From contig NC_080042.1 in assembly GCF_012489685.1 (NCBI RefSeq), positions 19,978,150 through 20,042,149 on the forward strand: 64,000 nucleotides of DNA. The letters are read 5' to 3'. Source of the stretch: Lotus japonicus (lineage: Eukaryota; Streptophyta; Magnoliopsida; Fabales; Fabaceae). Numbering within the stretch: position 1 is the first letter of the stretch; each line of letters starts with the position of its first letter. This document shows positions 13,124 through 22,486 of the stretch, piece by piece. The translations under genes and the position numbers were made by a program. The notes under the pieces are model-generated. The model was not told the DNA's origin and did no database searches. It worked only from the letters and a program-made list of their open reading frames with translations.

Positions 13124-13133
13124 ATTCTGCTAG

Positions 13134-13670
13134 TTTATATACTAAAAGAGTCAAATTTATATTAACGTTCTAGGAAACAAATATTTGAAATCATATTTGA
13201 TATGGTAAACAAGTGAGAGTCAAATTAATTTTAACATTTTAGAAAAGGGCATATCTGAATTCATATTTAATTTGGTACTACATTTAATATTTTTCAGTAA
13301 TGCAATATTTCTATATTTAAACTCATAATTTTAATTTCATGAGGTCAAACTAATAATACAAGGATAATATTTTAATACAAAATCTAATTTTGAATAAATA
13401 ACATAAAAAAATTCTTCCAACCCTTGTTTGCATAAATTTTAAAACTTTACAGCTTGTAAAGTTTCATATTTAATTTTCTCATAAATAATTTTTCTTAAAA
13501 ATGAACATTTAGTTAAAAATAAACTATATTCTATTTTAAATAATTTTATGATTATATAGATTACTCCCTTCAAAAATGATTATATATATTACTATACCAT
13601 TAATTATTTTTTTTATTGATCATGAAAATTTTACATTTTTTCCTTTAAAGTGGATATTTGTATATTTAAA
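13134..13670. repeat. AT-rich host tail with a degenerate repeat theme
   Basis: No gene is visible. The sequence repeats loosely a theme of the type agtcaaatt, a run ending in cattctagaaa, then gaattcatatttaatttggta and aatatttt. The same theme occurs at 28.02-28.34, 43.40-44.02, 63.01-63.12 and 63.65-63.76 kb. It aligns with block B at 43.56-44.02 kb. Confidence 0.6.
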
Positions 13671-13719
13671 ATTAATATTTTATCTTTTTTTTTTTGAGTA
13701 AAAGTTTTGGCATTTAATT

Positions 13720-16700
13720 AATCCAAGAAAGTAGCATCTACAAACAAGGCATGTGCAACCACAGGTGGAGGATCATGCCACCAAACATGAAAAGGAAAAT
13801 CACAAGCTATAGCAGCCAATTCATGTGCCACTCCATTGGCCTATCTACGAGCATGACTGAAACGTATTATAGGAAATAGAGAAATTAAAGTCTTGCAATC
13901 CACTATCACTGCTTCTATTTCTGGTGGACAAGAATGGGTCTTTAAGGCATGTACTATCGGTAATGAATCAGATTCTATCACCACATTTTCCATTTCCATT
14001 TCAGCAGCCATTTGAAGACCCCAGCGAACCGCATAAGCTTCAGCCAAGAGAGAGTCCAGTCGATTATGTTCCAATTTTGTAGCTGCCGTCATAAACTCAC
14101 CTCTTCCTGATCTAGCAACCAGACCAAAACCAGTAGAACTACTTCCAGTCCAACCAGCATCAACATTTAGCTTTATAACTCCTTGCGGTGGTGCTTCCCA
14201 TCTAACATCCCTTGGCTGATCATCAATTATCACTCCTCGTCGTTCCTGCGCCTCCAACCACTCAAAGTGCTTCTCCAAGGATAAACGTATTGACATTCCA
14301 GGATCAGATACAAGTAAGCCTTATTACGTGCCCTCCAAATAACATGAAGTACCTGTATAACAGCAGCAACCCAATGTTCATCATTTTGACGAAATCCCTG
14401 TTTCAGCCATTCATTAAATTCCATAACAACAGAATCAGAGTGTAGGCCTAGTGGATGAGCAAACCAAGCAGCTCGTGCCCAATTACAGTGCAGAAAAAGA
14501 TGGGTGAGATTTTCTTCCACTTGTTGTTGGCAAAGCAAACACTCTTGTTGAACCTGCAATCCTTTTTTCGCCAGATTAGCTCTACAAGCCAAGGTGTTTG
14601 TTACAGCCTTGTATGCAAAATGCTTGAATTTGTTAGGGACTTTAGCTGACCAGAGTGCTTTCCATGAGAATTGAGAAGTGACAGAGGGACCTGCTAGGCT
14701 GCCACATTACTCTCCTTCTTTTGCTGTAAATGAATATACGTTGATCTGACTGAGAATTCCCCAAATCCGCTCCACCTCCAGAAGGCTCTGTCTCGTCTTT
14801 CTTCCCAACTCAGCGGAATAAGCTTGATCTTCAATGCTTCCTCATGGGTAAAAATTCGGTCTATTAGTAGCCCATCCCATCTTCTGCCCTCTGGTAAAAT
14901 AAGTGAAGATACTAAAGCATTTTGAGGGAGTATGGATTGAGGAGAACGGACAGTACAATCCCCACAACCAGGGAGCCATGAATCATGCCAAATTCTAATG
15001 TCTTGTCCATTTCCAACTCTCCATTTCAAGCCACCCCGTACAGTTCTAAGGGTTTCCCAAACGCTCCTCCAAGAATAGCTAGGCTGATAGCCAATTTGTG
15101 CATTTAGTATAGAGGTCCTTGGGAAATATCTTGCTTTCCATACCCTGTACAATAGTGAGTTCTCAGCCGAAAATAGCCTCCATGCTTGTTTGGTTAATAG
15201 CGCATGATTGAAATCCACTAAGTCCCGGAAGCCCATCCCACCTTTATTTTTCGGCTTACATAAATGCTTCCAACTGATCCAATGAATTTTACGTTCATCC
15301 CGCTGCTGTCCCCACCAAAAACTAGCCATGGAACCCTCAATTTTGTGGCAGATTCCCTCCAGAATTTTAAAGCAACTCATGACATAGGTAGGAATAGATT
15401 GGGCTACTGATTTGAGAAGAACTTCTTTACCTGCCTTAGACAAAGTTTTCCCCTTCCAATCTTGTAGTTTTCGCCACACACGTTCTTGGACTCGTGCAAA
15501 GATTGTTTTCTTGGATCTTCCAATAACTGTAGGCAAACCAAGGTACTTATCATAGACCTCCACAGCCTTTACCCCCATCCTTTCTTGGATCATAACCATA
15601 CTGGTGCTTATCACATTTCGGCTAAAAGAAATTTCAGACTTGTCCATGTTAACCAACTGACCTGAAGCTTGCTCATACAGTTTTATGACCTTTAAGATAC
15701 AATCTGCCCCCTCCATAGTTGCTTTACCAAAAATCAAACTGTCATTAGCAAAGAAGAGATGACTAATCAATGGCGCCCCCCTTGCTATTTTCACACCATG
15801 AAGCGAATTACTTCTCACTTGCTCAGACAATAAACTAGAGAAAACTTCTGCACATAAAATGAAGAGGTAAGGGGAAAGAGGATCTCCCTGTCTAAGACCT
15901 CTATGAGGGGAGAAGAAAGGGGCATGTTCTCCATTAATCAAAGGTGCATAAGTAACCGAAGATACACATCTAATAATAAGTTGTGTAAAGCCAAGCGGGA
16001 ATCCCATAGCTAGTAAGACCTGATGTAAAAAATCTCACTCAATGCGATCATAAGCCTTTGCCATATCCAATTTGAGTGCCATGTACCCTTTTTTACCCTT
16101 CTTCTTTTTCTTCATATAATGGAATGCTTCAAACCCCACTAAGGCATTATCAGTTATGAGCCTCCCCGGAATAAAAGCACTTTGACATTCATCAACCACA
16201 GAATCAAGCATAAACTTCATACGGTTAGCAATACACTTGGTGACAATTTTCATGATCACATTACATAAACTGATGGGCCTAAATTCCTTGGGTCCTTCCG
16301 GAGTTTTAACCTTTGGAATCAAGCAAATAAAAGTCTGATTAATACCTGCAGGATCTTCCCCATCATTTAAAATTGCCAAGACCTTGTTAGTGACCTCATC
16401 TCCCACAATTCTCCAATATTTTTGATAAAATAGGGCAGGAAAACCATCTGGTCCCGATGCTTTTAATGGATGCATTTGTTGGAGAGCTTCCACAATATCT
16501 TCTCTTGTGAAAGGGTGTTGTAACTCTTGCACCATGATTGGAGAAAGTTTAGCCCGTAAAGCACTACAAGCTTCTTGTACTCTACTTGGTTGTTCTGATT
16601 GAAATAAGCCCATAAAGTAGTCCCTTCCCATTATCATTCCGCAATCTCTTAATTGTATTTCTCTTCTTTCTTTGATTTGCTTTCCCATGAAAAAATTTTG

Positions 16701-17275
16701 TATTATGATCCCCATCTTTAAGCCATAAAGCCCTTGATCTTTGACGCCAATACAATTCCTCCTTCTCTAAGAGTTCTGCAAGTTCTTTGCCAATTTCACG
16801 CTTCCGTTCATAATTTTCAGGAGTTTCTGGCCATGTCTGAGCCTTTTCCATCTTCTTCTCTAGTATCACAATTTCCTTCTTAAAATTTCCTTTTTGGTTG
16901 CTCAACTGTGAACATAATTCCCGGGCAGCCTGCATTTTACTAGTGAGATCATTACCTGCTTCCGACCAAGAACCCCGTAAATGAAATGCTAAATCAGAAT
17001 CACGTGTCAAGTGCTCTTCAAATCTAAAAATTCTTTCCTTGCGTCTTTTACTTTCTATTTCCTGTGAGCTTGAATGGATCAAAAGGGGTGAGTGATCAGA
17101 AGTATACTGTAACAAGTGACGGACTTGAGAAGCACCCAACACATCAAGATAGTTCTGAGTAGCCATGCACCTGTCCAAGCGTTGTTTAATGCTTGCTGCA
17201 CCTTCTCTTCCATTCGACCAGGTGTAAGGATAATTACCAATAAAGCCCAGATCCAGTAAATCACATGACCAGAGA
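13720..17275 (-). pseudogene. LINE-A ORF2, C-terminal part (RT, zf-RVT, RNase H), broken
   Basis: Reading down from 17275, the frames cover the end of the endonuclease (SDHSPLLI), the linker, the reverse transcriptase (KASGPDGFPALFYQKYW, FRPISLCNV, LDMAKAYDRIE, GLRQGDPLSPYLF, then FAND where FADD is usual), the zinc-knuckle zf-RVT region (LFLHCNWARAAW) and an RNase H (KLNVDAGW, LLAEAYAVRWGL, IESDS, GVAHELAA). The frame changes several times: segments 17178-16582, 16715-16035, 16007-14694, 14592-14230 and 14296-13841. There is a TGG to TGA type stop near 16035 and another stop in the RNase H near 13842. The altered FADD motif alone would probably abolish polymerase activity. Confidence 0.85.
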
Positions 17276-17280
17276 CAATT

Positions 17281-17569
17281 TATTAGAAGATGCTACAAAT
17301 TTCTAGAAGTTACTATATGATACCATTGTAAAACTAGAAAAGTCTAGACTATGTGATATCATGTAAAATCTAGAAGCTCTCTAGATTGTACTAATTATAA
17401 AGAATGTTTATGATGAGCCTATAAATAGGCCATGAACCATTGTAATTGATCATCAACAATCAATACAATTTCTTCCTAAGTTAACCGACTTGTGCCACTA
17501 TCTTTCCTATATACCTTGGCCTCCAACAACATAATTATATTCTTTCAACTACTACTTCAATTACTAACA
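17281..17569 (+). repeat. copia 5' LTR
   Basis: The 289-bp LTR has a TATAAATA box at 17420-17427 and ends CTAACA. It is identical by eye to the 3' LTR at 21695-21983. Confidence 0.95.
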
Positions 17570-17571
17570 AG

Positions 17572-17583
17572 TGGTACCAGAGC
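17572..17583 (+). promoter_or_regulatory. copia primer binding site (initiator tRNA-Met type)
   Basis: TGGTACCAGAGC lies two bases after the 5' LTR. It differs by one base from the common TGGTATCAGAGC, which pairs with the 3' end of initiator tRNA-Met. Confidence 0.85.
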
Positions 17584-17701
17584 TACGTTCGATCATACAT
17601 TGGGCGTAGTTATATTACCTCCCTACTATTTCAAAACTACCCCACCTACTACTAAAAATTTCCCTTGCACTTATAACCCACTTCCATAATTTTTCTAAGC
17701 T

Positions 17702-20700
17702 ATGGCCAACGCCTCCCAACCTTCATCTATCACTGTCCCTATTTTCAATGGGGAAAACTATGATTATTGGAGTGCAAAAATGAAGACATATTTTTGCTTC
17801 CAAGACTGTTGGGATGTCGTAGAAGAAGGATATACTGCTCCTGCAGATACTTCAGCTCTCACTGCGGCACAAAAGAAAGAGCTGAAGGAGAATAAGCTCA
17901 AAGATTCAAAGGCGTTATTCATTTTGCAACAGGCAGTGACCGACGCAATTTTTCCAAGAATATTGGGTTCTAAAAGTGCAAAAGAGGCTTGGGATAAGTT
18001 AAAGGAGGAGTTCCAAGGTAGCGACAAGGTACGTGCCATCAAACTACAGACTCTAAGACGAGATTTTGAATTATTGAAGATGAAAGAGTCTGAAACTGTT
18101 AAAGACTACTATTCTAGAATTAAAGAAATAGTAAATCAAATGAGAGCCTTTGGGGAAGATATTCTTGACAAGAAAATTGTAGAGAAAATTCTAATTACTG
18201 TTCCCCGAAAATATGACTCAATCGTGACAACGATTGAGCAGACCAAAGATCTGTCTACTCTATCAGTGACAGAACTAATGGGCTCTCTTGAAGCATATGA
18301 GCAAAGATTGTGTAGGCATGATGAAGATACACTTGAAAATGCCTTCCAATCAAAGCTCAAATTTCGATCTCAAAATAAAGGAGATGGAGGAAGAAGGAAC
18401 TATGGAGAAAGTTCTAGAAAAAGAGAAAGTTCTAGAAATTTCTCCAAGAGCAATCCAAATAAATATCCTCCATGCAGCATATGCAAAAGGCTAGGTCATG
18501 CAGAAGTAGATTGTCGATACCGTAATAGGCCACAATGCAACTACTGCAAGATGTTTGGGCACGTCGAGAAATATTGTCGCAATAAAAATAGGCATCAAGC
18601 CAACCTTGCAGAAGAGGAAGAACAAGATCAGTATCTTCTCTATGCCACTCAAGACTCAGTCGAAGAAAAAGGAGGAAGCTGGTATTTGGATAGCGGTTGC
18701 AGCAATCATATGGCCAAGGATGAGAGTATCTTCAAAAATATTGACGACTCTGTCAAAGTGAAAGTTCGTATGGGAAATGACACCGTGGTGGAGTCAAAAG
18801 GTAAAGGCACTGTCATGGTGGAGACGAAGAAAGGTACGAGACTCATCAGCGATGTTTTACTAGTTCCTAACCTAAAGGAGAATCTCTTAAGCATTGGCCA
18901 AATGATAGAAAGAGGCTACGCTCTTCACTTTGAAGGAGATGCATGCCGGATCTATGATAAGAATGATAAAAGGGTTGAGATAGCCAAAGTGAAGATGCAA
19001 AAGAGCAACCGAAGCTTCCCGTTAAATTTTAAATATGTAACTAACATTGCCATGAAGGTGCAAGTTGACGATTCATGGCTTTGGCATCGAAGATTTGGCC
19101 ACTTCAACATACATGCCCTGAAGCTGCTATATCATAAGAAGATGATGAGAGAACTTCCATATTTAAAGGAGAGCAATGAAGCCTGCGAAGGATGTCTCCT
19201 CGGAAAGCAACACAGAGTGTCGTTCTCAACAGGAAAGGCATGGAGAGCAAAACACGTGTTGGAATTGATACATACAGACGTATGTGGACCGATGAGGACG
19301 CCATCACATGACAACAACAGGTATTTCATCCTCTTCACTGATGACTTCTCTAGAATGACATGGGTCTATTTCCTAAAAGCAAAATCAGAAGTTTTTGGGG
19401 TATTCAAAAAGTTCAAGGCCCTTGTCGAGAAACAAAGTGGAAAACATATAAAAGTACTTAGAAGTGATCGTGGAAAGGAGTATACATCCCGCGAGTTTGA
19501 CAAATTCTGCGAGGATGAAGGCATAGAAAGACAACTTACAGTCGCATATACTCCACAACAAAATGGTGTGTCGGAAAGAAAGAATCGCACAGTTATGGAG
19601 ATGGCTAGATCGATGCTCAAGGAGAAGAGAATGCCTAACACCTTTTGGGCAGAAGCAGTCTACACGGCTGTCTATATACTCAACAGATGTCCAACAAACG
19701 CAGTACAAAATAAAACTCCAATTGAAGCTTGGAGCGGCAAGAAGCCATCGGCAAAGCACCTAAGAGTCTTTGGATCTATATGCTACATTCATGTGCCAGA
19801 TGTAAAGAGGCACAAACTAGAAGACAAGACTGTACGAGGTATCTTCCTCGGGTATAGCACAAAGTCTAAAGGCTACAGGGTCTACAACCTACAGACAAAG
19901 AAGCTTATGATCAGTCGAGATGTTGAAGTCGACGAGAATGCTGCCTGGAATTGGGATGAAGAAAAAGTGGAGAAGAACATCCCCGTACTAAAGCATCTAC
20001 CTCACGAAGAAGAAGGTGAAGAAGCAGCAGAAAACCCAGGTGAGCCTCCTTCACCTCCACAACAACCACAAGAAGAAATTTCTTCACCTGAATCTACTCC
20101 TATACGAGTAAGATCATTGGCAGACATATATGAAACCTGCAACTTGGCCATACTTGAGCCTGAAAGCTTTGAAGCTGCATCAAAGCAAGAAGTATGGGTC
20201 AAGGCAATGGAAGAAGAAATAAAGATGATTGAGAAAAACAACACATGGGAGTTAGTAGATTGCCCACATGGAAAAGACATCATTGGGGTTAAGTGGGTCT
20301 ACAAGACAAAGCTCAACCCTAATGGCACTATACAGAAGCACAAGGCGAGGCTAGTAGTGAAGGGTTACTCACAACAACCTGGCATCGACTATAATGTGAC
20401 ATTTGCACCAGTAGCTCGTCTTGATACGATAAGAGCTCTAATAGCTCTTGCAGCACAAAAAGGTTGGAGCATCCATCAACTAGATGTCAAATCAGCCTTC
20501 CTCAACGGTGTACTCGAAGAAGAGATCTATGTGGAGCAACCACAAGGGTTCGTGTGCAAAGGAAATGAAAGCAAAGTGCTAAGACTTAGAAAAGCTCTCT
20601 ATGGCTTGAAGCAAGCTCCTCGAGCATGGTATAGTCGGATTGATCAGTACTTCATCGATCGAGGATTCAGGAGGAGCAAGAGTGAGCCTACACTATACAT

Positions 20701-21700
20701 CAAGACTCAAGGTCAGCATACTCTCCTACTCTCCTTGTACGTAGATGATCTTATCTACACAGGAAATAATACGAAGATGATGATGGAGTTCAAAGAAGAC
20801 ATGATGAAGACCTTCGAGATGACCGACCTTGGCTTGATGAGCTACTTCCTCGGTATAGAGGTAAGTCAAAGAAATGATGGGATATTTATCTCACAAAAGA
20901 AATACACGGAAGGCTTACTCAAGAAGTTCAAGATGTATGACTGCAAGCCTGTAAGTACGCCACTCGTGACAAATGAGAAACTACAGAAGGATGATGGAGC
21001 ACCAGAAGCTGATGCATCGCGCTACAGGAGTCTAATTGGAAGTCTTCTATATCTGACGGCTACACGGCCAGACATTATGTATGCTACAAGTCTACTATCA
21101 AGATTCATGCAAAGCCCAAGTCAGATTCACTTTGGAGCAGGAAAAAGAATTCTAAGATACTTACAAGGCACAAAGGAGTTTGGCATTTGGTACACTACCA
21201 CATCCAACTTAAGATTGCTCGGCTACACCGACAGTGATTGGGCAGGTTCGGTTGATGACATGAAGAGCACTTCTGGCTATGCTTTCTCACTTGGATCAAG
21301 AATATTTTCTTGGGCATCTAAGAAGCAAGCTACAGTAGCACAATCAACAGCTGAAGCAGAGTACATGGCAGCTGCTGAGGCAACGAGTCAAGCAATATGG
21401 CTACGGAGAATACTCGAAGATATGGGAGAAAAACAAGATGGACCTACTACCATCAACTGCGACAACAAATCAACAATCGCAATGGCGAAGAATCCAGTGC
21501 ATCACAGCAGAACAAAGCACATAGCAATTAAATATCACTTCATCAGAGAAGCAGAGACAACTAAAGAGATCCAGCTTGAGTATTGCAAGACCGAAGAGCA
21601 AGTTGCAGACATATTCACAAAGGCATTACCGAGACCAAGATTTGAAGAGCTACGCACTATGCTTGGAGTTAAAGAAATTTGCAGCAAGGAGGAGTATTAG
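17702..21700 (+). CDS. copia gag-pol polyprotein (1332 aa)
   Basis: This single open frame encodes the polyprotein of a Ty1/copia element. Gag occupies about residues 1-300 and has two CCHC knuckles starting at C258 and C279, which bind RNA. The aspartic protease has DSG at 330. The integrase has its HHCC zinc site (H462, H467, C495 onward) and a DD35E triad at D526, D589 and E625. Reverse transcriptase has YVDD at 1013-1016, and RNase H starts its catalytic set near D1177 (TDSDWAG). The order protease, integrase, RT, RNase H defines copia. The stop TAG lies in the first bases of the 3' LTR. All visible catalytic residues are kept and no frameshift is seen. Two adjacent knuckles are not in every copia lineage; I do not assign the lineage. 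Confidence 0.97.
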   Translation: MANASQPSSITVPIFNGENYDYWSAKMKTYFCFQDCWDVVEEGYTAPADTSALTAAQKKELKENKLKDSKALFILQQAVTDAIFPRILGSKSAKEAWDKLKEEFQGSDKVRAIKLQTLRRDFELLKMKESETVKDYYSRIKEIVNQMRAFGEDILDKKIVEKILITVPRKYDSIVTTIEQTKDLSTLSVTELMGSLEAYEQRLCRHDEDTLENAFQSKLKFRSQNKGDGGRRNYGESSRKRESSRNFSKSNPNKYPPCSICKRLGHAEVDCRYRNRPQCNYCKMFGHVEKYCRNKNRHQANLAEEEEQDQYLLYATQDSVEEKGGSWYLDSGCSNHMAKDESIFKNIDDSVKVKVRMGNDTVVESKGKGTVMVETKKGTRLISDVLLVPNLKENLLSIGQMIERGYALHFEGDACRIYDKNDKRVEIAKVKMQKSNRSFPLNFKYVTNIAMKVQVDDSWLWHRRFGHFNIHALKLLYHKKMMRELPYLKESNEACEGCLLGKQHRVSFSTGKAWRAKHVLELIHTDVCGPMRTPSHDNNRYFILFTDDFSRMTWVYFLKAKSEVFGVFKKFKALVEKQSGKHIKVLRSDRGKEYTSREFDKFCEDEGIERQLTVAYTPQQNGVSERKNRTVMEMARSMLKEKRMPNTFWAEAVYTAVYILNRCPTNAVQNKTPIEAWSGKKPSAKHLRVFGSICYIHVPDVKRHKLEDKTVRGIFLGYSTKSKGYRVYNLQTKKLMISRDVEVDENAAWNWDEEKVEKNIPVLKHLPHEEEGEEAAENPGEPPSPPQQPQEEISSPESTPIRVRSLADIYETCNLAILEPESFEAASKQEVWVKAMEEEIKMIEKNNTWELVDCPHGKDIIGVKWVYKTKLNPNGTIQKHKARLVVKGYSQQPGIDYNVTFAPVARLDTIRALIALAAQKGWSIHQLDVKSAFLNGVLEEEIYVEQPQGFVCKGNESKVLRLRKALYGLKQAPRAWYSRIDQYFIDRGFRRSKSEPTLYIKTQGQHTLLLSLYVDDLIYTGNNTKMMMEFKEDMMKTFEMTDLGLMSYFLGIEVSQRNDGIFISQKKYTEGLLKKFKMYDCKPVSTPLVTNEKLQKDDGAPEADASRYRSLIGSLLYLTATRPDIMYATSLLSRFMQSPSQIHFGAGKRILRYLQGTKEFGIWYTTTSNLRLLGYTDSDWAGSVDDMKSTSGYAFSLGSRIFSWASKKQATVAQSTAEAEYMAAAEATSQAIWLRRILEDMGEKQDGPTTINCDNKSTIAMAKNPVHHSRTKHIAIKYHFIREAETTKEIQLEYCKTEEQVADIFTKALPRPRFEELRTMLGVKEICSKEEY
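21683..21694 (+). other. copia polypurine tract
   Basis: A purine-rich run (gcaaggaggag) lies directly before the 3' LTR and within the last codons of gag-pol. It would prime plus-strand DNA synthesis. Confidence 0.75.
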
Positions 21701-21983
21701 AAGATGCTACAAATTTCTAGAAGTTACTATATGATACCATTGTAAAACTAGAAAAGTCTAGACTATGTGATATCATGTAAAATCTAGAAGCTCTCTAGAT
21801 TGTACTAATTATAAAGAATGTTTATGATGAGCCTATAAATAGGCCATGAACCATTGTAATTGATCATCAACAATCAATACAATTTCTTCCTAAGTTAACC
21901 GACTTGTGCCACTATCTTTCCTATATACCTTGGCCTCCAACAACATAATTATATTCTTTCAACTACTACTTCAATTACTAACA
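21695..21983 (+). repeat. copia 3' LTR
   Basis: The 289-bp LTR matches the 5' LTR at every position checked. The TATA box copy is at 21834-21841. Confidence 0.95.
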
Positions 21984-21988
21984 CAATT

Positions 21989-22486
21989 CTTAAATGCATT
22001 CAGTTGATCTACCGTTCGATCGACACCCCCTTTCTTCTCATCATTTGACACAATAGCATTAAAATCTCCGAAGCAAAGCCATAGACCTGTTATCATGACA
22101 CGGATCCGTCACATAAGTGCCCAAGTTTTATATTTATTTTGTTCCTCTGGATGACCATAAAACCCAGTCACACTAACTGTCCTTCCCTCTACATTCCTGC
22201 ACTGACCGTATATATGATTAGGAGAGTAATTTATAAGCACAAAATCAACCTCCTCCTTCCAGAAAACAGCCAAGCTTCCCCCCCTTAATTTTCCTTCCCC
22301 ACGACAATCAACACCAAAGAAAAACTGCATACCAATATGTCTACCAACACTTCCTAATTCTCCTTGCTTTCTTCTTGTTTCAGAAAGAAAAACAAGGTCG
22401 GGATCTTCGAAATTAACAAGCCTTTCAAGAACTCGTTCTGCACGAGGGTTCCCAAGCCCTCGGCAGCTCCAACATAATGTTTTCAT
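21989..22486 (-). pseudogene. LINE-A ORF2, N-terminal endonuclease part
   Basis: The likely start is the ATG at 22486-22484 (MKTLCWSCRGLGNPRAER), a standard plant L1 ORF2 opening. It continues through DLVFLSETR and the endonuclease core to the copia insertion (TSD caatt, 21984-21988). ORF2 starts about 60 bases before the ORF1 stop at 22425, in another frame. The endonuclease is an APE-type enzyme that nicks T-rich target DNA; the rest of it continues beyond the copia element near 17275. Confidence 0.8.

Larger units (their letters stand above)
9214..13133 (+). mobile_element. Non-autonomous Helitron (about 3.9 kb)
   Basis: The left end is TC after an A (TCTATATAATATACTAAATG), soon followed by GCCACGTGTC, typical of plant Helitron 5' ends. 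The right end has a 9-bp-stem hairpin (13068-13076 with 13080-13088), then ATTCTGCTAG, then T. Joining the outer flanks gives ggata|tttatatac, which matches the uninterrupted block B sequence near 43.41 kb (ggatatttacatac), as expected for insertion between A and T without a TSD. No Rep/helicase ORF exists, so it depends on a partner. A 25-nt oligo-T insertion with its own TSD sits inside the terminus. The interior contains a LINE tail (10593-10878), a direct repeat of about 100 bp (about 11061-11162 and 11836-11943) and AT-rich sequence. Confidence 0.75.
17281..21983 (+). mobile_element. Complete Ty1/copia retrotransposon (4703 bp)
   Basis: Two 289-bp LTRs flank an internal region with PBS, one long gag-pol ORF and a polypurine tract. 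The 5-bp TSD caatt is at 17276-17280 and 21984-21988. The LTRs show no difference when compared base by base by eye, and the ORF has no lesion, so the insertion is recent. It lies in ORF2 of LINE-A in the opposite orientation. Each LTR begins TATTAG instead of the usual TGTTAG but ends CTAACA. Confidence 0.96.
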
